A DNA stretch of 64,000 bases, taken from contig VCAZ01000092.1 of assembly GCA_005784505.1 (NCBI GenBank), positions 1,687,918-1,751,917 on the forward strand. Reading direction: 5' to 3'. This DNA comes from Bagarius yarrelli (taxonomy: Eukaryota; Chordata; Actinopteri; Siluriformes; Sisoridae). The position numbers were made by a program, and so were the translations under genes. A model generated the notes under the pieces. It was not told the DNA's origin. It made no database searches and was given only the letters and a program-made list of their open reading frames with translations. Positions 11,450 through 22,756 of this stretch are shown here, piece after piece. How positions within the stretch are numbered: the first letter of the stretch is position 1; each line of letters starts with the position of its first letter.

Positions 11450-14400
11450 ACACATCCTTGTGCACTTCCTTCTTTTGATGAAACCCAATGATTCAACGCG
11501 AAGCTTAACTTTGTCTGTGTTTATAGTTTCTTAAGAGTCATAACAGTGTGCGCATAGTCATATCCTTTTCATCATGATAAAACACAGTTCTGGTCTTCAA
11601 AGGAAACTTCAAAACATTTTCATTTAATTATAGACAAAAAAAATTTAGATTAACATCTTCCTTATTGGTCTATAGATTGAAATCGTCTTTTCAGACCCAT
11701 ATGCAAATTAGCATTTGACATTGCTGATGACTTTTAGGGACTTTTTTTTTTTCAAATCACACATCTACTTCTTTTCGTGAGGTCTGGCCTGGTTTTCGAG
11801 CTAGATTCTTGACATAGGATTAAGGACACGTCTAAGTCTAGGAGCCGAATGATGTAGTTGAAATTCCAGCTGCAGTCTTCCTACACAACTGCATCAGAAG
11901 TTAGAAAGTAAACATTTGATTTCTTTGAAATGGTTACAAAAAAAAGCTGAAGTCTGTATTATTGCAGGCTTGATAGTTACAAGGCCAGCCATTGATGAAA
12001 TCTGCTGAAGCACGGTGCTAGAAAGATTAAAAGCCTCGCCTCGGCTCGGCTCATTGTGCCTGCACTTATTCTCTCCCTCGGCTTTCTCTCTCTCCCTACA
12101 CACACACTTTTTTTTTTACATCCTACATTCCTGTACTTCTTTTCAATTAACCTGTTTGGCTCTCTTCTTCCCTCCCTCGTTGTCTGACTCAGACTCTAAT
12201 AAAATGTGACCTTAAGGTCTGCCTGATGGATAAGCTGTGTGTGGGTCTGCTTTTGGGTAGTGGTGGTGGTGGTGGTGGTGGTGTGCGGAGGGGTAATCGG
12301 TCAGGCAGGGGCTACTACAGAGGGGGGCTGGGCGGACGATTTGAATAAACCAATGGCAAAACACGTCTCTAGAACAAAAGCAAAACTGCTCACAAGAATG
12401 AGAGGAGGAGTAAAGGAAGGAAAGAGCTGCACTCTCAGTACAATCGAGATTTAAGCAGTGTGCTGTGTGTGTGTGTGTGTGTGTGGCAGTGTTTTCAGTG
12501 CTAATAATTACCTGTATGGTCCACTAACCCATTCATGGTCCACTAACCCACTCCTACCTGTGTGCATTTGATTCTGAAGGTTTTGCGAGTGTTTGATACT
12601 CGCACAACTAAATAAACGCTGGTCTGCTTCCTCTTGCCCTCCACTCAGGCCAAATCTTCCCCCAACCCCCTATTATTTTCCCACACAAACGCACACAGAG
12701 CGTCTGATGTGTTCACACAGAGTGACATTACTACAGTACCCCCTCCTTCGCTTCCCATTGTTTAAAAAACCCCTCAGCGTCTCCATAGTAACTGGTTCAA
12801 GCTTTCGGACTTGTGTTTTTAAGCTTGGTCTTATTTCCTGCCACCGCTGATATAAGCGCTTGGAGATCTGATTTAATGAAATTTGACTCATGCTCGAACA
12901 AACTATTTTTTTCATTATAGGAGAAAGATTTAAATGACTTGTATCTCGAGAAGAGGAGTTCTAAAGCGGTGGACCCAAGCATACATTTTAAAAATGTATG
13001 AAAACAACTGCTCGCAATTTAGACACTTTGTTTTCTCTTTAGAAAAACAAAAAGAATAAACACACCAGCTTAGCTTCTGTATCAGCGTTGCAACTTGTTG
13101 CAGCCAATCAGGTGAACGTTCACGCATGATTCAGTAGAACGCAAGCTCATTGAGAAAAGAACATGACTCACACACACGTCTATACATACATATGTTTCTG
13201 ATTACGAGCTCCGGTCTGATTAGTGACGTCAGGATGTCACTGAAATAAAAAATTTTCTACGTTAAGTTCGAAGCAGGTGCAAGTAAAAAAGACGTATAAA
13301 GATTAAACTAAGCAGATTATCGAGCCGGACCGTTTAGATGAATATTCCCATCCTGTGGTTCATCTATTCATTTCTATCATTTGGATACCACTGGAGTTAA
13401 ACTAACAACAGAATTTGAAAGTTCTCAGATATTGAAGCAGTCCATTATTCTGTCTCCTGACCCTTACAGTTTTTGGGGGGGGTTTTTCTACCACTGCTGT
13501 GAAAAAGCTGTGAATGTTCCCATGACGTTGAGCTAAAAGGGTTTCGAAAAGCAGAGGATAAAACCAGCAGGGCCTGTTTCATCCATTTAGTCCTTTATCT
13601 TCCATCGCTTCCTTCATAAATAAAATATCACGTGTTTCATTATTCCAGTCCTCCCTGCAACCCTTTCACCCTGGCCTGCACTTGATGGGCTGTGAAATGT
13701 TCTCTGTGGCTGAAAAATGGCCCATGGCATAAATAAATAAAAAGAAAGAAAAGCATTTCAGAATTATGAACCGCCTGCGTTTACATGGCAAAACTTTTGT
13801 AATTTGTCACTTTGATGTATTATTAATTCCCTGAAGAACACTACTTTTTCCACCAAGTATCAAAAACATGGGCAGTGTTACATTGATATCCCTCCGACTA
13901 AGTAATCCCCCTCTCTCTCTGTATTCTTCCGCCCGTGCCATCCACCGGCAGCCACAGGTTCAATCCCAAACGGCTCCTACCCTTCTTAAAAGTGCCCTGC
14001 TCGTGCTTAGCAAAAACCAGCGTCTGCGCCATACTTGTTGCACTACATTTTCAGTAGGGAATAATTTGAGACACGACCTGTATCGAGGCCCTAAACGCAC
14101 CTGCTGGCGTAAATTATTAACTATGCAAAGCTGGAACCAAAACCGGAAATGCCGGTCGCGTAGGCAACAGGTTGCAGAGTGAATAGTAAAATATGCGGAA
14201 GAGGTTGTTGTTGTTGTTGTATTTGATTGACAAATCTGATCATTTATCACTGAAGCCCTTTTGTTCATCTTTAATACTGTTATTTATTGACTTTGTAAAA
14301 ATGTAAACGATAAAGAACATAAATAAAAAGAATAGTTTTTAACGCCCTGCTGCGTTTTTACATGGCCCCTGGGATTTTTTGTTACTGAGACATTAAAGAA

Positions 14401-14930
14401 CTGGAAATAACAAAACACTAATCATTTTGCAGGAACTAAAATACAAACATTTATTATTGTATATAACATTTATTAAATATTAAAAAAATAACCGACATAT
14501 TCATCCTATACAATAGATCGAGTTTCGATAAAAGTAAATCGCCGACAAAAATATGTAAAGCACGTCAATATTTTTCTTAAACGTAAGCAAGTTTCTCCTG
14601 TACCTGACAACACCTTCAGAGGGGAAACTCCTTTAAAAGGCCACACCTTACAGGAGAACATGGCGCACGTCGAAACCGAACAGGTCACCGAAAGTATAAC
14701 ACAGACTACGGAAATCCATTATAGACAATTTCGTCCCAAAACACAATACACAATACACAACCCACAACCCGTTTGGTGATATTTCTAGTGTGATATGTCT
14801 AGTCACGGTCATCGAAAAAAAAACAGATATAAAACAAATAATCTTAAAAAGAATCTGACGTTATATCACACCGACTGTCACCGAAACTTCTGGCGCGGAA
14901 AGATGCGTCATTCCGTGCGTAATTCCACGC
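11450..14930. other. Non-coding, probably intronic
   Basis: No supported exon. Features seen are a (GGT)n run at about 12258-12283, a GT tract near 12462-12484 and AT-rich unique sequence. The stretch lies immediately downstream, in minus-strand direction, of the splice donor of the signal-peptide exon at 14937-14997. It is therefore best read as that gene's intron 1. Confidence 0.5.
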
Positions 14931-14936
14931 TCTTAC

Positions 14937-14997
14937 CTCGGATCGAGAGGAGGATGAGCGCGCCGAGGAGAGCTGACAATCCGGAGTCCCGCACCAT
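14937..14997 (-). CDS. First coding exon (signal peptide) of an unidentified secreted or membrane protein
   Basis: On the minus strand an ATG in an excellent Kozak context (CACCATGG) opens 20 codons and one extra base, ending at a strong donor (G|GTAAGAG). The peptide starts MVRDSG and continues with a hydrophobic run of Leu, Ala and Ile (about residues 7-18), then Ser-Ile-Arg. This is a typical cleavable signal peptide. Ending in phase 1 is usual for genes of the immunoglobulin, fibronectin or EGF type. No second exon was found between here and position 1, so intron 1 exceeds 14.9 kb or the rest lies outside. I do not recognise the gene. It points away from g6f-like (divergent pair, 7.7 kb apart). 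The call rests on start context, signal sequence and donor, not on homology. Confidence 0.6.
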
Positions 14998-15029
14998 GGT
15001 GGGTGTCTGAAGCCCGCTTGTTGCTCGGA

Positions 15030-15075
15030 GTCTCTGGTTAGCAGCACGAAAGGAGCAAGTTCTATATAGTCTATA
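15030..15075 (-). promoter_or_regulatory. Candidate TATA box and core promoter for the signal-peptide exon
   Basis: On the minus strand 'ctatatagaac' (TATATA at 15063-15068) lies about 66 bp upstream of the ATG. A start of transcription about 30 bp further on would give a 5' leader of roughly 40 bases. No CCAAT box was noted close by. Confidence 0.45.
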
Positions 15076-15309
15076 GAAAAAAATAATAATGAATCTTCCG
15101 ATTGTTTTGTTTTTTTCTTAATTAGGAAAAATACACCCAGTACATCCACTTTAAACCGCCACAAACTTACTGACTTTCTGCTTTAATCCTCAGCCGCTAC
15201 TTTCTAATCGTTAATATTATTTCCACTATTAAAAGCGTCTCCCGAACTTCCTTAAACAGCGGGTTTTAAAAAAAAATAACTCTCAGAAGGCAATAAGCAG
15301 TAAAAGCCG

Positions 15310-15314
15310 GTGTG

Positions 15315-15345
<31 letters not shown>

Positions 15346-15349
15346 TATC
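15310..15349. repeat. (GT)n microsatellite in the promoter region
   Basis: An almost pure GT run sits between the CRE/E-box pair and the candidate TATA box of the minus-strand gene. Confidence 0.9.
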
Positions 15350-15435
15350 TATCTGAGTGTGTGTCCTTGTTCCACAGCGTGTGGATCGGCTCTGACCGAA
15401 ACCCCGCAAACGCTCTCTGCTACTGGAGCCCGCTG

Positions 15436-15460
15436 TCACGTGATCAATCCTTGACGTCAC
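15436..15460. promoter_or_regulatory. E-box CACGTG and full CRE palindrome TGACGTCA
   Basis: CACGTG lies at 15437-15442 and the perfect cAMP-response palindrome TGACGTCA at 15452-15459, about 450 bp upstream of the minus-strand start codon. Their closeness to a candidate TATA promoter makes regulation by CREB/ATF and bHLH factors plausible. This is inference from motifs only. Confidence 0.4.
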
Positions 15461-15744
15461 TCTCGCCTATCGCTAAAGAGAAAAAAAAAAAAAACCCTCA
15501 CATAGAAGGTGAATTTTCAAGAACTTCCAAGAGGCGGTTGACGATTAGAGCTGGTTTGTGGTTTAAAACGTCCACGATATCGAAATAATTAAGGTGATTT
15601 TTACAATATAATTCACGTAATGCTAAAGGTGAGCTGGACAGGTGTGTAAAACAGGAAACTGACACGGTGAACTGTGTAGTGGGCGCCATTATAACACACC
15701 TGTGTACAAAACCAACGAAATTATTACCTTGGTTTACTTTTTAA

Positions 15745-16080
15745 AATTTATTAATTCGTTTTCTATACCCGCTTATGGTCACGGGGATCTGCTGGAGTCT
15801 ATCCCGGCCATCTCTAAAGGGGTGAAGGGCAGGAGGGGTACACCCTGGACAGGCCCCAGTCCATCACAGGGCCACACACACTCACACTCACTCCTATGGG
15901 CAATTTAGAATCACCAACATACATGTGTTTGGTCTGTGAAAGGAAACCGGAGAACCCAGAGTAAACTCACACAAGCACGTGGAGAACATGGAAACTCCAC
16001 ACAGAAAGACCCGGAAATTGAACCCAGGCCTTTTTGCTGTGAGGCAACAAGTTCTAACCACTTAGACCCCGGGTTTTCCC
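15745..16080 (-). mobile_element. HE1/V-SINE-like tRNA-derived SINE
   Basis: The plus strand reads tail first ('ttttctatacccgcttatgg', 'ctggagtctatccc', 'gtacaccctggacag'). The conserved SINE core follows ('gggcaatttagaatcacc', 'ggaaaccggagaaccc', 'ggagaacatggaaactcc'), then the complement of the tRNA-related head ('ctgtgaggcaac...taaccactta'). Other copies lie at 17.35, 19.91, 21.94 and 41.53 kb. Confidence 0.8.
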
Positions 16081-16920
16081 CCCTTAGTTTTTAAATGTAC
16101 ATAAAACTGTCTAGAAAGACTGGAACACCTTTTTAGAAATAACCACATCAACAACGTACATAACCAGACTGTAATTTTAGCCTTAGAGTAAAGATTTTAA
16201 GGTTAATTAAAGTCCTAGATAAAATACACACGTTAAGGGACACCATAGATGTGAAAAGGAAAGGAATTGTTTTTCTAGCATGTTCCCGCATCTTCCCTCC
16301 AACCACACCCATTCTGTGCTGTTACTACTAATAAAACAATTCTCTGGGGCCCCGAAAGTATATAGGCTCTTAGAATCATCCTAACATTCCCCCCCTTAGT
16401 CGCGCCCTGAGGAAAATGCTAGCTCAGAAACATAGGCTTCATCAGAAATCACATACTTGCAATCAATATAGTATGTGAAATGATAAGTATGTCTGAAAAG
16501 TTGCTGGATGATCCACTTCTTCCACCCGGAGTATGTGTAAGTATGTGTATGGCAGACACTTTATTATGCCACAAGCCAATGAAAGAGATGAGTCATTACT
16601 GTATATCTGAAAATGGTGAAGGGCAGCGACATAGCATTGACCAGCATCCAACTTTAAATGATTAAACCGTTGTGACATCGTATGTCATGTGACACTATCA
16701 ACATGACAGAGGAAGTATGTCTGAATTTTATTCATACTATGCATAACCATACTATATAGAACACTCAGGGGAAGTACATATGATGCGTTTGTTTTTAGTT
16801 CTGATTATACTATTTTGCAAGAGCCATAGGGTAGATTTTTCTAGAAATGGTATAACAGGTGTGTCCTTACTTTCCCAGAAATCCCATAAGTTTCCCAGAA
16901 ATCATCACAGGTGCATAGGC
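16081..16920. other. Unique non-coding sequence
   Basis: AT-rich intergenic DNA between two repeats. No exon, RNA gene or strong regulatory signal was seen. Confidence 0.5.
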
Positions 16921-16924
16921 GTAT

Positions 16925-17335
16925 GTACATTATATGGCCAAAAGTTTGGATACCTCACCTTCATATTCAAACATGGTTGTACCCCAAACTGTTTCCATAA
17001 CATGCTATAACATTACAACTTAACCTCAGTGGAACCCGTGAATACCAAAGAAAACAGAGCATGTTATGGTTGAAGTATAAGAATCCGAGTATTCTACACT
17101 GACCCAACCTCTCTGAACACCTTTGGGAAGAACCAGAATGCAGACTGCACCCCAGACTCTGACACTTAACCGTATCTAATCTCACTAATGCTCTTGTAGC
17201 TGAATGAGTACAAAATCTCAAAGCCATGCTCCAAAATCTAGAGGAAAGCCTTCTTAGACGAGTGAAGCTGATTAAACAGCGAAAGAGGGAATTAATCTGA
17301 AGTGAGGTGTTCTAATTTTATTGTACAACAAATCA
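16925..17335 (+). mobile_element. Unclassified fish interspersed repeat, fullest copy of family F
   Basis: Starts 'tatatggccaaaagtttgga' and contains 'gaacacctttgggaagaacc', 'gactgcaccccagactc' and 'ctaatgctcttgtagctgaa'. These blocks match the copies at 21.5-21.9 kb and 30.6-30.8 kb. No open transposase frame is present. Confidence 0.65.
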
Positions 17336-17349
17336 CAAACTATGTTTTT

Positions 17350-17690
17350 TAAAAAACACTGTTGCCTCACAGTAAGAAAACCTGGGTTGCGATTTCCAGG
17401 CAGGGTTCTTTCTGTGTGGAGTTTTTATGTTCTCCCCGTGCTTGCGTGGGTTTACTCCGGGTTCTCCGGTTTCCTCCTACAATAACCTGTATGTTAGATG
17501 ATTGGTGATTCTAAATCGCCCAAAGGAGTGAGTGTGTGTGTGTGTGTGTGGCCCTGTAGATGGACTGGCGGCCTGTCCTGGGTGTACCCCTCCTGCCTTT
17601 CGCTCTTTCAGAGACGGTGGGGATAGCCTCCAGCAGATCCCTGTGACCCCTTATTAGGAAATAAGTGGGTATAGAAGATAAATAAATGAA
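17350..17690 (+). mobile_element. HE1/V-SINE-like tRNA-derived SINE
   Basis: The head 'actgttgcctcacagtaag' is followed by the core ('tctgtgtggagtttttatgt', 'tctccccgtgcttgcgtggg', 'ccgggttctccggtttcctc'), a short GT run at 17529-17550 and a tail ending 'gtgggtatagaagataaat'. Orientation is opposite to the copy at 15.75 kb. Confidence 0.8.
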
Positions 17691-17999
17691 TGAATTTCTA
17701 TAAAAGTCATTAAACAGAAAACTTGTATTTTTTATAAACAACACATTTGTTATTAATTGATCTTAATAATTAAAAATTTTAGGAACATTTAAGTGTTTTA
17801 TCACATTTTAAGTGTTTTAAACAGTAACACACCTCACTTTCATTTATTTAGAAGAAATTTTAAAAGTTACTTACGAAGTCAGTACTATATTTCGGTCACA
17901 TGCAAAATATACAGTTTGAGCATTTGGGCAGCACAAGATTTAGGTGACAACGTAATAAAATTTTTTAGAATTTTTTGGAATTGAATTTCACTAAATGTC

Positions 18000-18855
18000 A
18001 GTGCTAAACACTAGAAGTAGAAGCCCATTAATAATTACACTCTCCATCCAAAAAAAAAAAAAAGAAATCACATACACTATTTTGTTAGACCGCTTTTGAC
18101 TTTGCATACACCGTGGCATCATTTCAATACACTTCCGCAATGTCATGACATATTTACTTCTGTCCAGAGTGTCCATTTTTTTTGATGATGGGAGAGTCAG
18201 AATTTGAACCCGATTAATTCTGGCATTGTCATCTTGTAATATACCAGTGCTATCAGGGAGAAAAAAAAATCCATTGATGGAATAACCTGGTCATTCATTA
18301 TACTCAGCTAGTCAGCCGACCGCATTCTTTGGGCACATAACGTTGCTGAGCCTGACCAATTGCAGCAACCTCAGATCATAGCACTGCCCCCACAGGCTTG
18401 TACGGGAGGTACTAGACATGATGGGAGCATCACTTCATCCACCTCTTTTCTTACCCCGATGCACCCATCACTCTGGAACAGGGTAAATCTGGACTTATCA
18501 GACCACATAACCTTTGAAAAGTCCAACATTTCTTGTGGAAATGCTCTTAATTTCACTAGTAAACATAGCTGTGAGCTCTACTGTTCTTTTTTTACGATTT
18601 GATTTCACCAAACGACTAAGTGATCGCCAACCACGGTCATTCAAGATTTTTTCCTACCACATTTCTCCCTCAAAGATGATGGTTCCCTGCTATTTTTCCA
18701 GTTTTTAATAACGCCTTGAACAGTTCTTAACCTAATTTTAATAGTTTCAGCAATCTTCTTGGATTTTTTTTTCTTGCATGATGCCAAACATTAATTTGAC
18801 CCTTCTGAAACAGAAGAACATCTATTCCGTAACCACAGGATGTGTCTTCCGACAT
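18000..18855 (-). pseudogene. Decayed Tc1-like (Tc1/mariner) transposase
   Basis: The reverse complement opens at 18855 with MSEDTSCG and a degraded helix-turn-helix region. A stretch resembling the DNA-binding domain follows (about 18600: NDRGWRSLSRLVKSNRK). The catalytic-core signature comes next (about 18370-18520: WSDKSRFTLFQSDG, VRKEVDEV, CLVPPVQACGGSAMI). This is the order found in Tc1 transposases: WSDE...F, then the GG...V.WG block. Stops and frameshifts break the frame several times (a TGA stands where WG should follow GGSAMI), so it is inactive. The C-terminal third is almost unrecognisable. Confidence 0.85.
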
Positions 18856-18897
18856 GGTTGTTTAAGAAATAAGAAGCTCCTCACTGCATCAGTTTGG

Positions 18898-19085
18898 GTT
18901 ACATTTACAGGCATTTGGCAGGCGTCCTTAACCAGAGCGACTTACATTTATCTCATTTATACACCTGAGCAATTGGGGGTTAAGGGCCTTGCTCAGGGGG
19001 CCCAGCATTGGTGACTTGGTGGAGCTGGGAATCCCACAATCTTTGGGTTGGTAGTCCAACACCTTCACCACAAGCCACCACTTCC
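18898..19085 (-). mobile_element. tRNA-derived SINE (short family C)
   Basis: The plus strand reads 'tttacaggcatttggcagg', 'cagagcgacttacatttatc', 'gggttaagggccttgctcag' and then 'gtagtccaacaccttcacca', the reverse complement of the family C head. A nearly full-length copy. Confidence 0.8.
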
Positions 19086-19244
19086 CACATAACTTGTTGC
19101 CAGCTGAAACAATCATCCATGCAGTAATTATCCAATGGGAGGCTCTTACCTATTTGCTTAGTTAAATCCAGATAGTTAAATATCTAAAAACTAAACTGAT
19201 GCGTTTTAAAAGTTTAAACTTTTAAAACATTGCTTTTATACTTG

Positions 19245-19345
19245 TCAGGACAAAATGATACTAATCTGTGGACTGGAAACAGAGGACAGTGGGGATTACA
19301 GTATTCAGTCGACATACAGCACATGTGCTAATTTGAGAAGTTGGA
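19245..19345 (+). pseudogene. Possible fragment of an Ig V-type domain
   Basis: A short frame reads ...LICGLETEDSGDYSIQ... The segment L-x-x-E-D-S-G-D-Y is the hallmark just before the second cysteine of V-set Ig domains such as those of the CD2/SLAM family. The frame stops after about 25 codons, the partner cysteine region is not visible and no convincing splice sites flank it. It may be a relic of an Ig receptor gene next to g6f-like, or chance. Confidence 0.25.
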
Positions 19346-19904
19346 AAGCTTAGAAAGGTTCTCTAGTCCGCCCCGGTGTCATTACTCTAAATATAGAGGT
19401 AGTAGAGACTATATTAAGCAGGTCATTGAAATTGCTCGCTATGTAGGCGTCAAACTGAAAATAATCATGCTCAGTTTCCTAAGTGCAATTAATCTTTGTG
19501 TATTCGACCTATTGTGTGCGCAGAAGCAACACTGCCCCCCCACCTGCTGCAGAAACCTTTACCCCGAGCGAGTCATCATCCCCGCCTGCGTCCTGCCACT
19601 TCACATGCATATCTATTAGCGATGTGTATCTACTTGTACAACAACCAAATGATTAACAAATAATTGGCCAGAGCTCTGAAGTCCTGTGCATTCCAAGCAG
19701 GACCGATGTGCATGCTGCTGTGTAGGGGTTCCGGGTTGACAGACGTGCCATTGTTGCTGCTGAAGGTCTTTGTTTCTTCTCTGAATAGTAGTGAGCTCAT
19801 AGCATAGGAAGAGTGCAGGAAGAAGATAAAAAAAATGGTCATTTCATATCTAAACATAGCACTCTGGAGAAACCAAAAAGTCTTTTCTCAGGAAGAAAAC
19901 TAAT

Positions 19905-20265
19905 AAACTTAGGGCAGAACGGTGGCTTTAGTCCCAGGTTTGTATTTCCAGCAGGGTTTTTTTCTGTGTGAAGTTTGCATGTTCTCCCTGTGCTTGCATG
20001 GGTTTACTCAGGGTACTCCAGTTTCCTCCCACAGTCCAAAAACATGTATGTTAGGTTGATTGGTGATTTCAAATTGCCCATAGGAGTGTAGGAGTGTGTG
20101 TGTGTGTGTGTGGTTGTTTGTCTGTATGTGGCCCTGTGATGGGTTGATGACGTGTCGAGGGTGACCGCCCTGTCTTTCACACTCAATGACGTTTGGATAG
20201 AACTCCAGCAGATCCCTGTGACCCCGATTGGGAATAAGCGGGTATAGACATTGGTGATCCATCTG
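19905..20265 (+). mobile_element. HE1/V-SINE-like tRNA-derived SINE
   Basis: A degraded head ('agggcagaacggtggcttta') is followed by the core 'ctgtgtgaagtttgcatg' and 'tctccctgtgcttgcatggg', an internal GT run and the tail 'tgaccccgattgggaataag'. Confidence 0.8.
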
Positions 20266-20288
20266 ATTTCTTATCAGTGTCACAGGGA

Positions 20289-20441
20289 TCTGGAGGGATG
20301 GATAGATAGATGGATGATTGGGTGGATCGAGGGACAGATGGGTGGATAAATAGATGATGGGTGGTTGGTGGGTGGGATAGATAGATGGGTGGTGGATGAT
20401 GATGATTGGGTGGGTGGATGGATGAATAGATGATTGGGTTG

Positions 20442-20512
<71 letters not shown>

Positions 20513-20815
20513 GATTGCGTGGGTGGATGGATAGATAGATGGTGGTGGATGGGATGGATGGGTGATGGATGATGATGATTGGGTTGGAGAAGAGTAGATG
20601 AGTGGGATTGGGTGGATGGATGGGTGGATGAATAATGATTGTGGATGGATGGATGGATGGGTGGATGAATTGATTGGGTATATGGGTGGGATGGATGGAT
20701 GGGTGGATGATAGATGATTGGGTGGGTGGATGGATGGGTGGATGAATAGATGATTGGGTGGATGGATGGATGGGTGGATGAATAGATGATTGGGTGGATG
20801 AATGGATGGATTAAA
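20289..20815. repeat. GATG/GATA compound satellite
   Basis: About 530 bp of 'gatg', 'ggtggatgaatagatgattg' and a pure (GATA)n core at about 20438-20508. Higher-order units of about 40 bp ('gatgattgggtggatggatg') recur between 20640 and 20810. Confidence 0.9.
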
Positions 20816-21479
20816 CTTCTATGAAATGAGAGAAGCCTATTTATTTTCCATATGATAATCTTACATTCTAGCAATTTGCACAGTTGAAGATGCAGTGAAA
20901 ACTGCTTTTAAAAGTGACAGACTTTGTGTGTGTGTGTATGTGTGATTACCATAAAAACCGAGGTCTTCATTTGCATAATTTCTCTTTACGCCTGGCTCGT
21001 CTTTCTCCCAATCACAGCTAATCCCTGCCTCTCCCTTACTCTTCACACAGGGATCAGGATATGTATACCGTCATGGCTCTTATTAGTCGTGTTAGAGCTC
21101 TGTTGTCCTACTCTGTAGGTTTTGAAATTGTTCCCTAATTATTTTTTTTCTACCCTCTATCTCTCTCTCTTCTAGAGTTCCCTGTTCACTTTCATCCTCT
21201 GTTTCATGCACTTTCTCTATTCAGAGAGTAAGCGGTAAATAGTAGGGACAAGTGCTTAGCAGCATAATAACTCTGGGTTTTAATTAAAAAGGAATTGAAA
21301 GGGATTAATTACATTTTGCTCAGGAACTTGAGAAATTCATAAATACCCTATATAGTTAAAGGTTTCTGTAGATATGTTTCGAATGTCTTTGTATATTGTA
21401 GTAGATTATTCAACATTTGAAGTGGGTCAAAAATATTCATCAAATCTGTCCTAAAACAAGGATGGTTTGGTTTTAGGTA

Positions 21480-21910
21480 CATCGCTGATAAAAGGTTGTG
21501 ATCTGTTTGGTGTTGAAAAATTAGACTGCCCTGTACAGAGTCCTGACTTTGCCTCAACCTCACTGAACACCATTGGATTTTACATTACAAAGTTGACTTA
21601 CATTATTCGCTGTTACTGAGCAATTGGTGGTGCTGGGAATTGAACCCAGGTCTTTAAGTTGGTAGTCCAACACCTTAACCACTGCACTACCCACTTCCCC
21701 AGATTTACATTACATTCACAGCATTTGTTATCTTATTTTATACAATTGAGCAATTAGGGGTCCAACAGTGGTAGCTTGATGAAGCTGGGAATAGAACCCA
21801 CAATCTCTGGGTTGGTAGTCCAACACCATAACCATGGGCCACCACTTCCACAGATAAACTGGAACACCAACTGCACCGTGGACCTCCTCACCTCAACATC
21901 AGTGTCTCAT
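21480..21910 (+). mobile_element. Family F element interrupted by two SINEs
   Basis: The left part ends '...ctcactgaacaccattggat' near 21580. The element resumes near 21852 with 'ataaactggaacaccaactg' and 'caacatcagtgtctcatctt', which directly continue the order seen in the 16.9 and 30.6 kb copies. Two family C SINE fragments occupy the gap. Confidence 0.65.
21585..21850 (-). mobile_element. Two adjacent family C SINE fragments
   Basis: Two successive tail-to-head copies, each ending with the complement of the tRNA-like head: 'gtagtccaacaccttaacca' near 21664 and 'gtagtccaacaccataacca' near 21818. Both are inserted in the family F element. Confidence 0.75.
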
Positions 21911-21934
21911 CTTAGTTTGCGCATCATAAAAAAA

Positions 21935-22240
21935 TATTTATCCGTTGTCTATACCCGTTTATTTCTAAACACGGGGGTCACGGGGATCTGCTGGAGTCTA
22001 TCCCAACTATCATTGGGTGAAAGGCAGGGGTACAACCTGGACAGGTCACCAGTCAAACGCAGGGCCACATACAGACAAACAACCACATACACTCACACCT
22101 ATGTGCAATTATAAACTGTTGCAGGAAACCCACACAAGCAAGGCGAGAACATGCAAAAACATGGCAGGGATACGAACCTGGGACCTTCTTGCTGTGAGGC
22201 AACAGTGCTAACCACTAAGTCACCATGCTGCCCTACCAAA
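21935..22240 (-). mobile_element. HE1/V-SINE-like tRNA-derived SINE
   Basis: Tail 'cacggggatctgctggagtc', core 'caggaaacccacacaagcaa', and head complement 'ctgtgaggcaacagtgctaa' followed by 'ccactaagtcaccatgctg'. Confidence 0.8.
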
Positions 22241-22683
22241 ACAATGATTTTAGGAAAATAAAGAGTTAAATATTAAATGATCACATTAATTATAGACATA
22301 AACACAAAGATGCGTTTAGTCGTAGTTATGATGGTCACAAAATATTGAATACGCCATCAAACAAAGTGCCATCGCTTGGTTAAGGTACTTCTTATGCTTC
22401 TGTGTATGTGTGTGTGTGTGTGTGTTGGTAAAATAGTGTGCATTTCTGTTTATCTTTTCCTGTGTGAGTGCTCATGCTCCTACTTGAGTGTGCAATTTTC
22501 ACATCTATGTTTTCCAGCTGTCAGACTTATCCTGCATACTGTCAGAGTTTGCACTGCCTTGGCAATTTCTAATTTAGTAACATACGCACATTAACGTGTC
22601 AAACACTTCCTATATGATGGCCAGTCATCACTGTACACGGCTCGCTTTATTCTCCTAAAGAACCCGTTGTCCGATACATCAGT

Positions 22684-22756
22684 ATGTCTTTCTCTCTTCT
22701 TTTTGTTACCGTTTGCTTATATGAACTTTTCCTCCTTCCAGCTACAGCACAAAGAG
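22684..22756 (+). CDS. g6fl: g6f-like exon 1: signal peptide
   Basis: ATG plus 23 more codons encode MSFSLLFVTVCL followed by further hydrophobic residues and PATAQR, a good signal peptide with small residues before the cleavage point. The exon ends in phase 1 at AGAG|GTAGGT. This start is preferred over the in-frame ATGs at 24614 or 24641: it has a proper signal sequence, and its phase fits the acceptor at 24719. Those alternative ATGs lie in intron 1. Confidence 0.8.

Larger units (their letters stand above)
20820..22680. other. Intergenic sequence upstream of g6f-like
   Basis: Contains GT runs at 20925-20943 and 22397-22425, SINE and family F copies listed separately, and otherwise unique DNA. 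The last 100 bases before the g6f-like start codon would hold its 5' leader. No TATA box was recognised with confidence. Confidence 0.5.

Noticed and set aside
20008..20874. Minus-strand 288-codon frame rich in His/Pro/Ser/Tyr
   Set aside because: Covers a GATG/GATA satellite plus a SINE.
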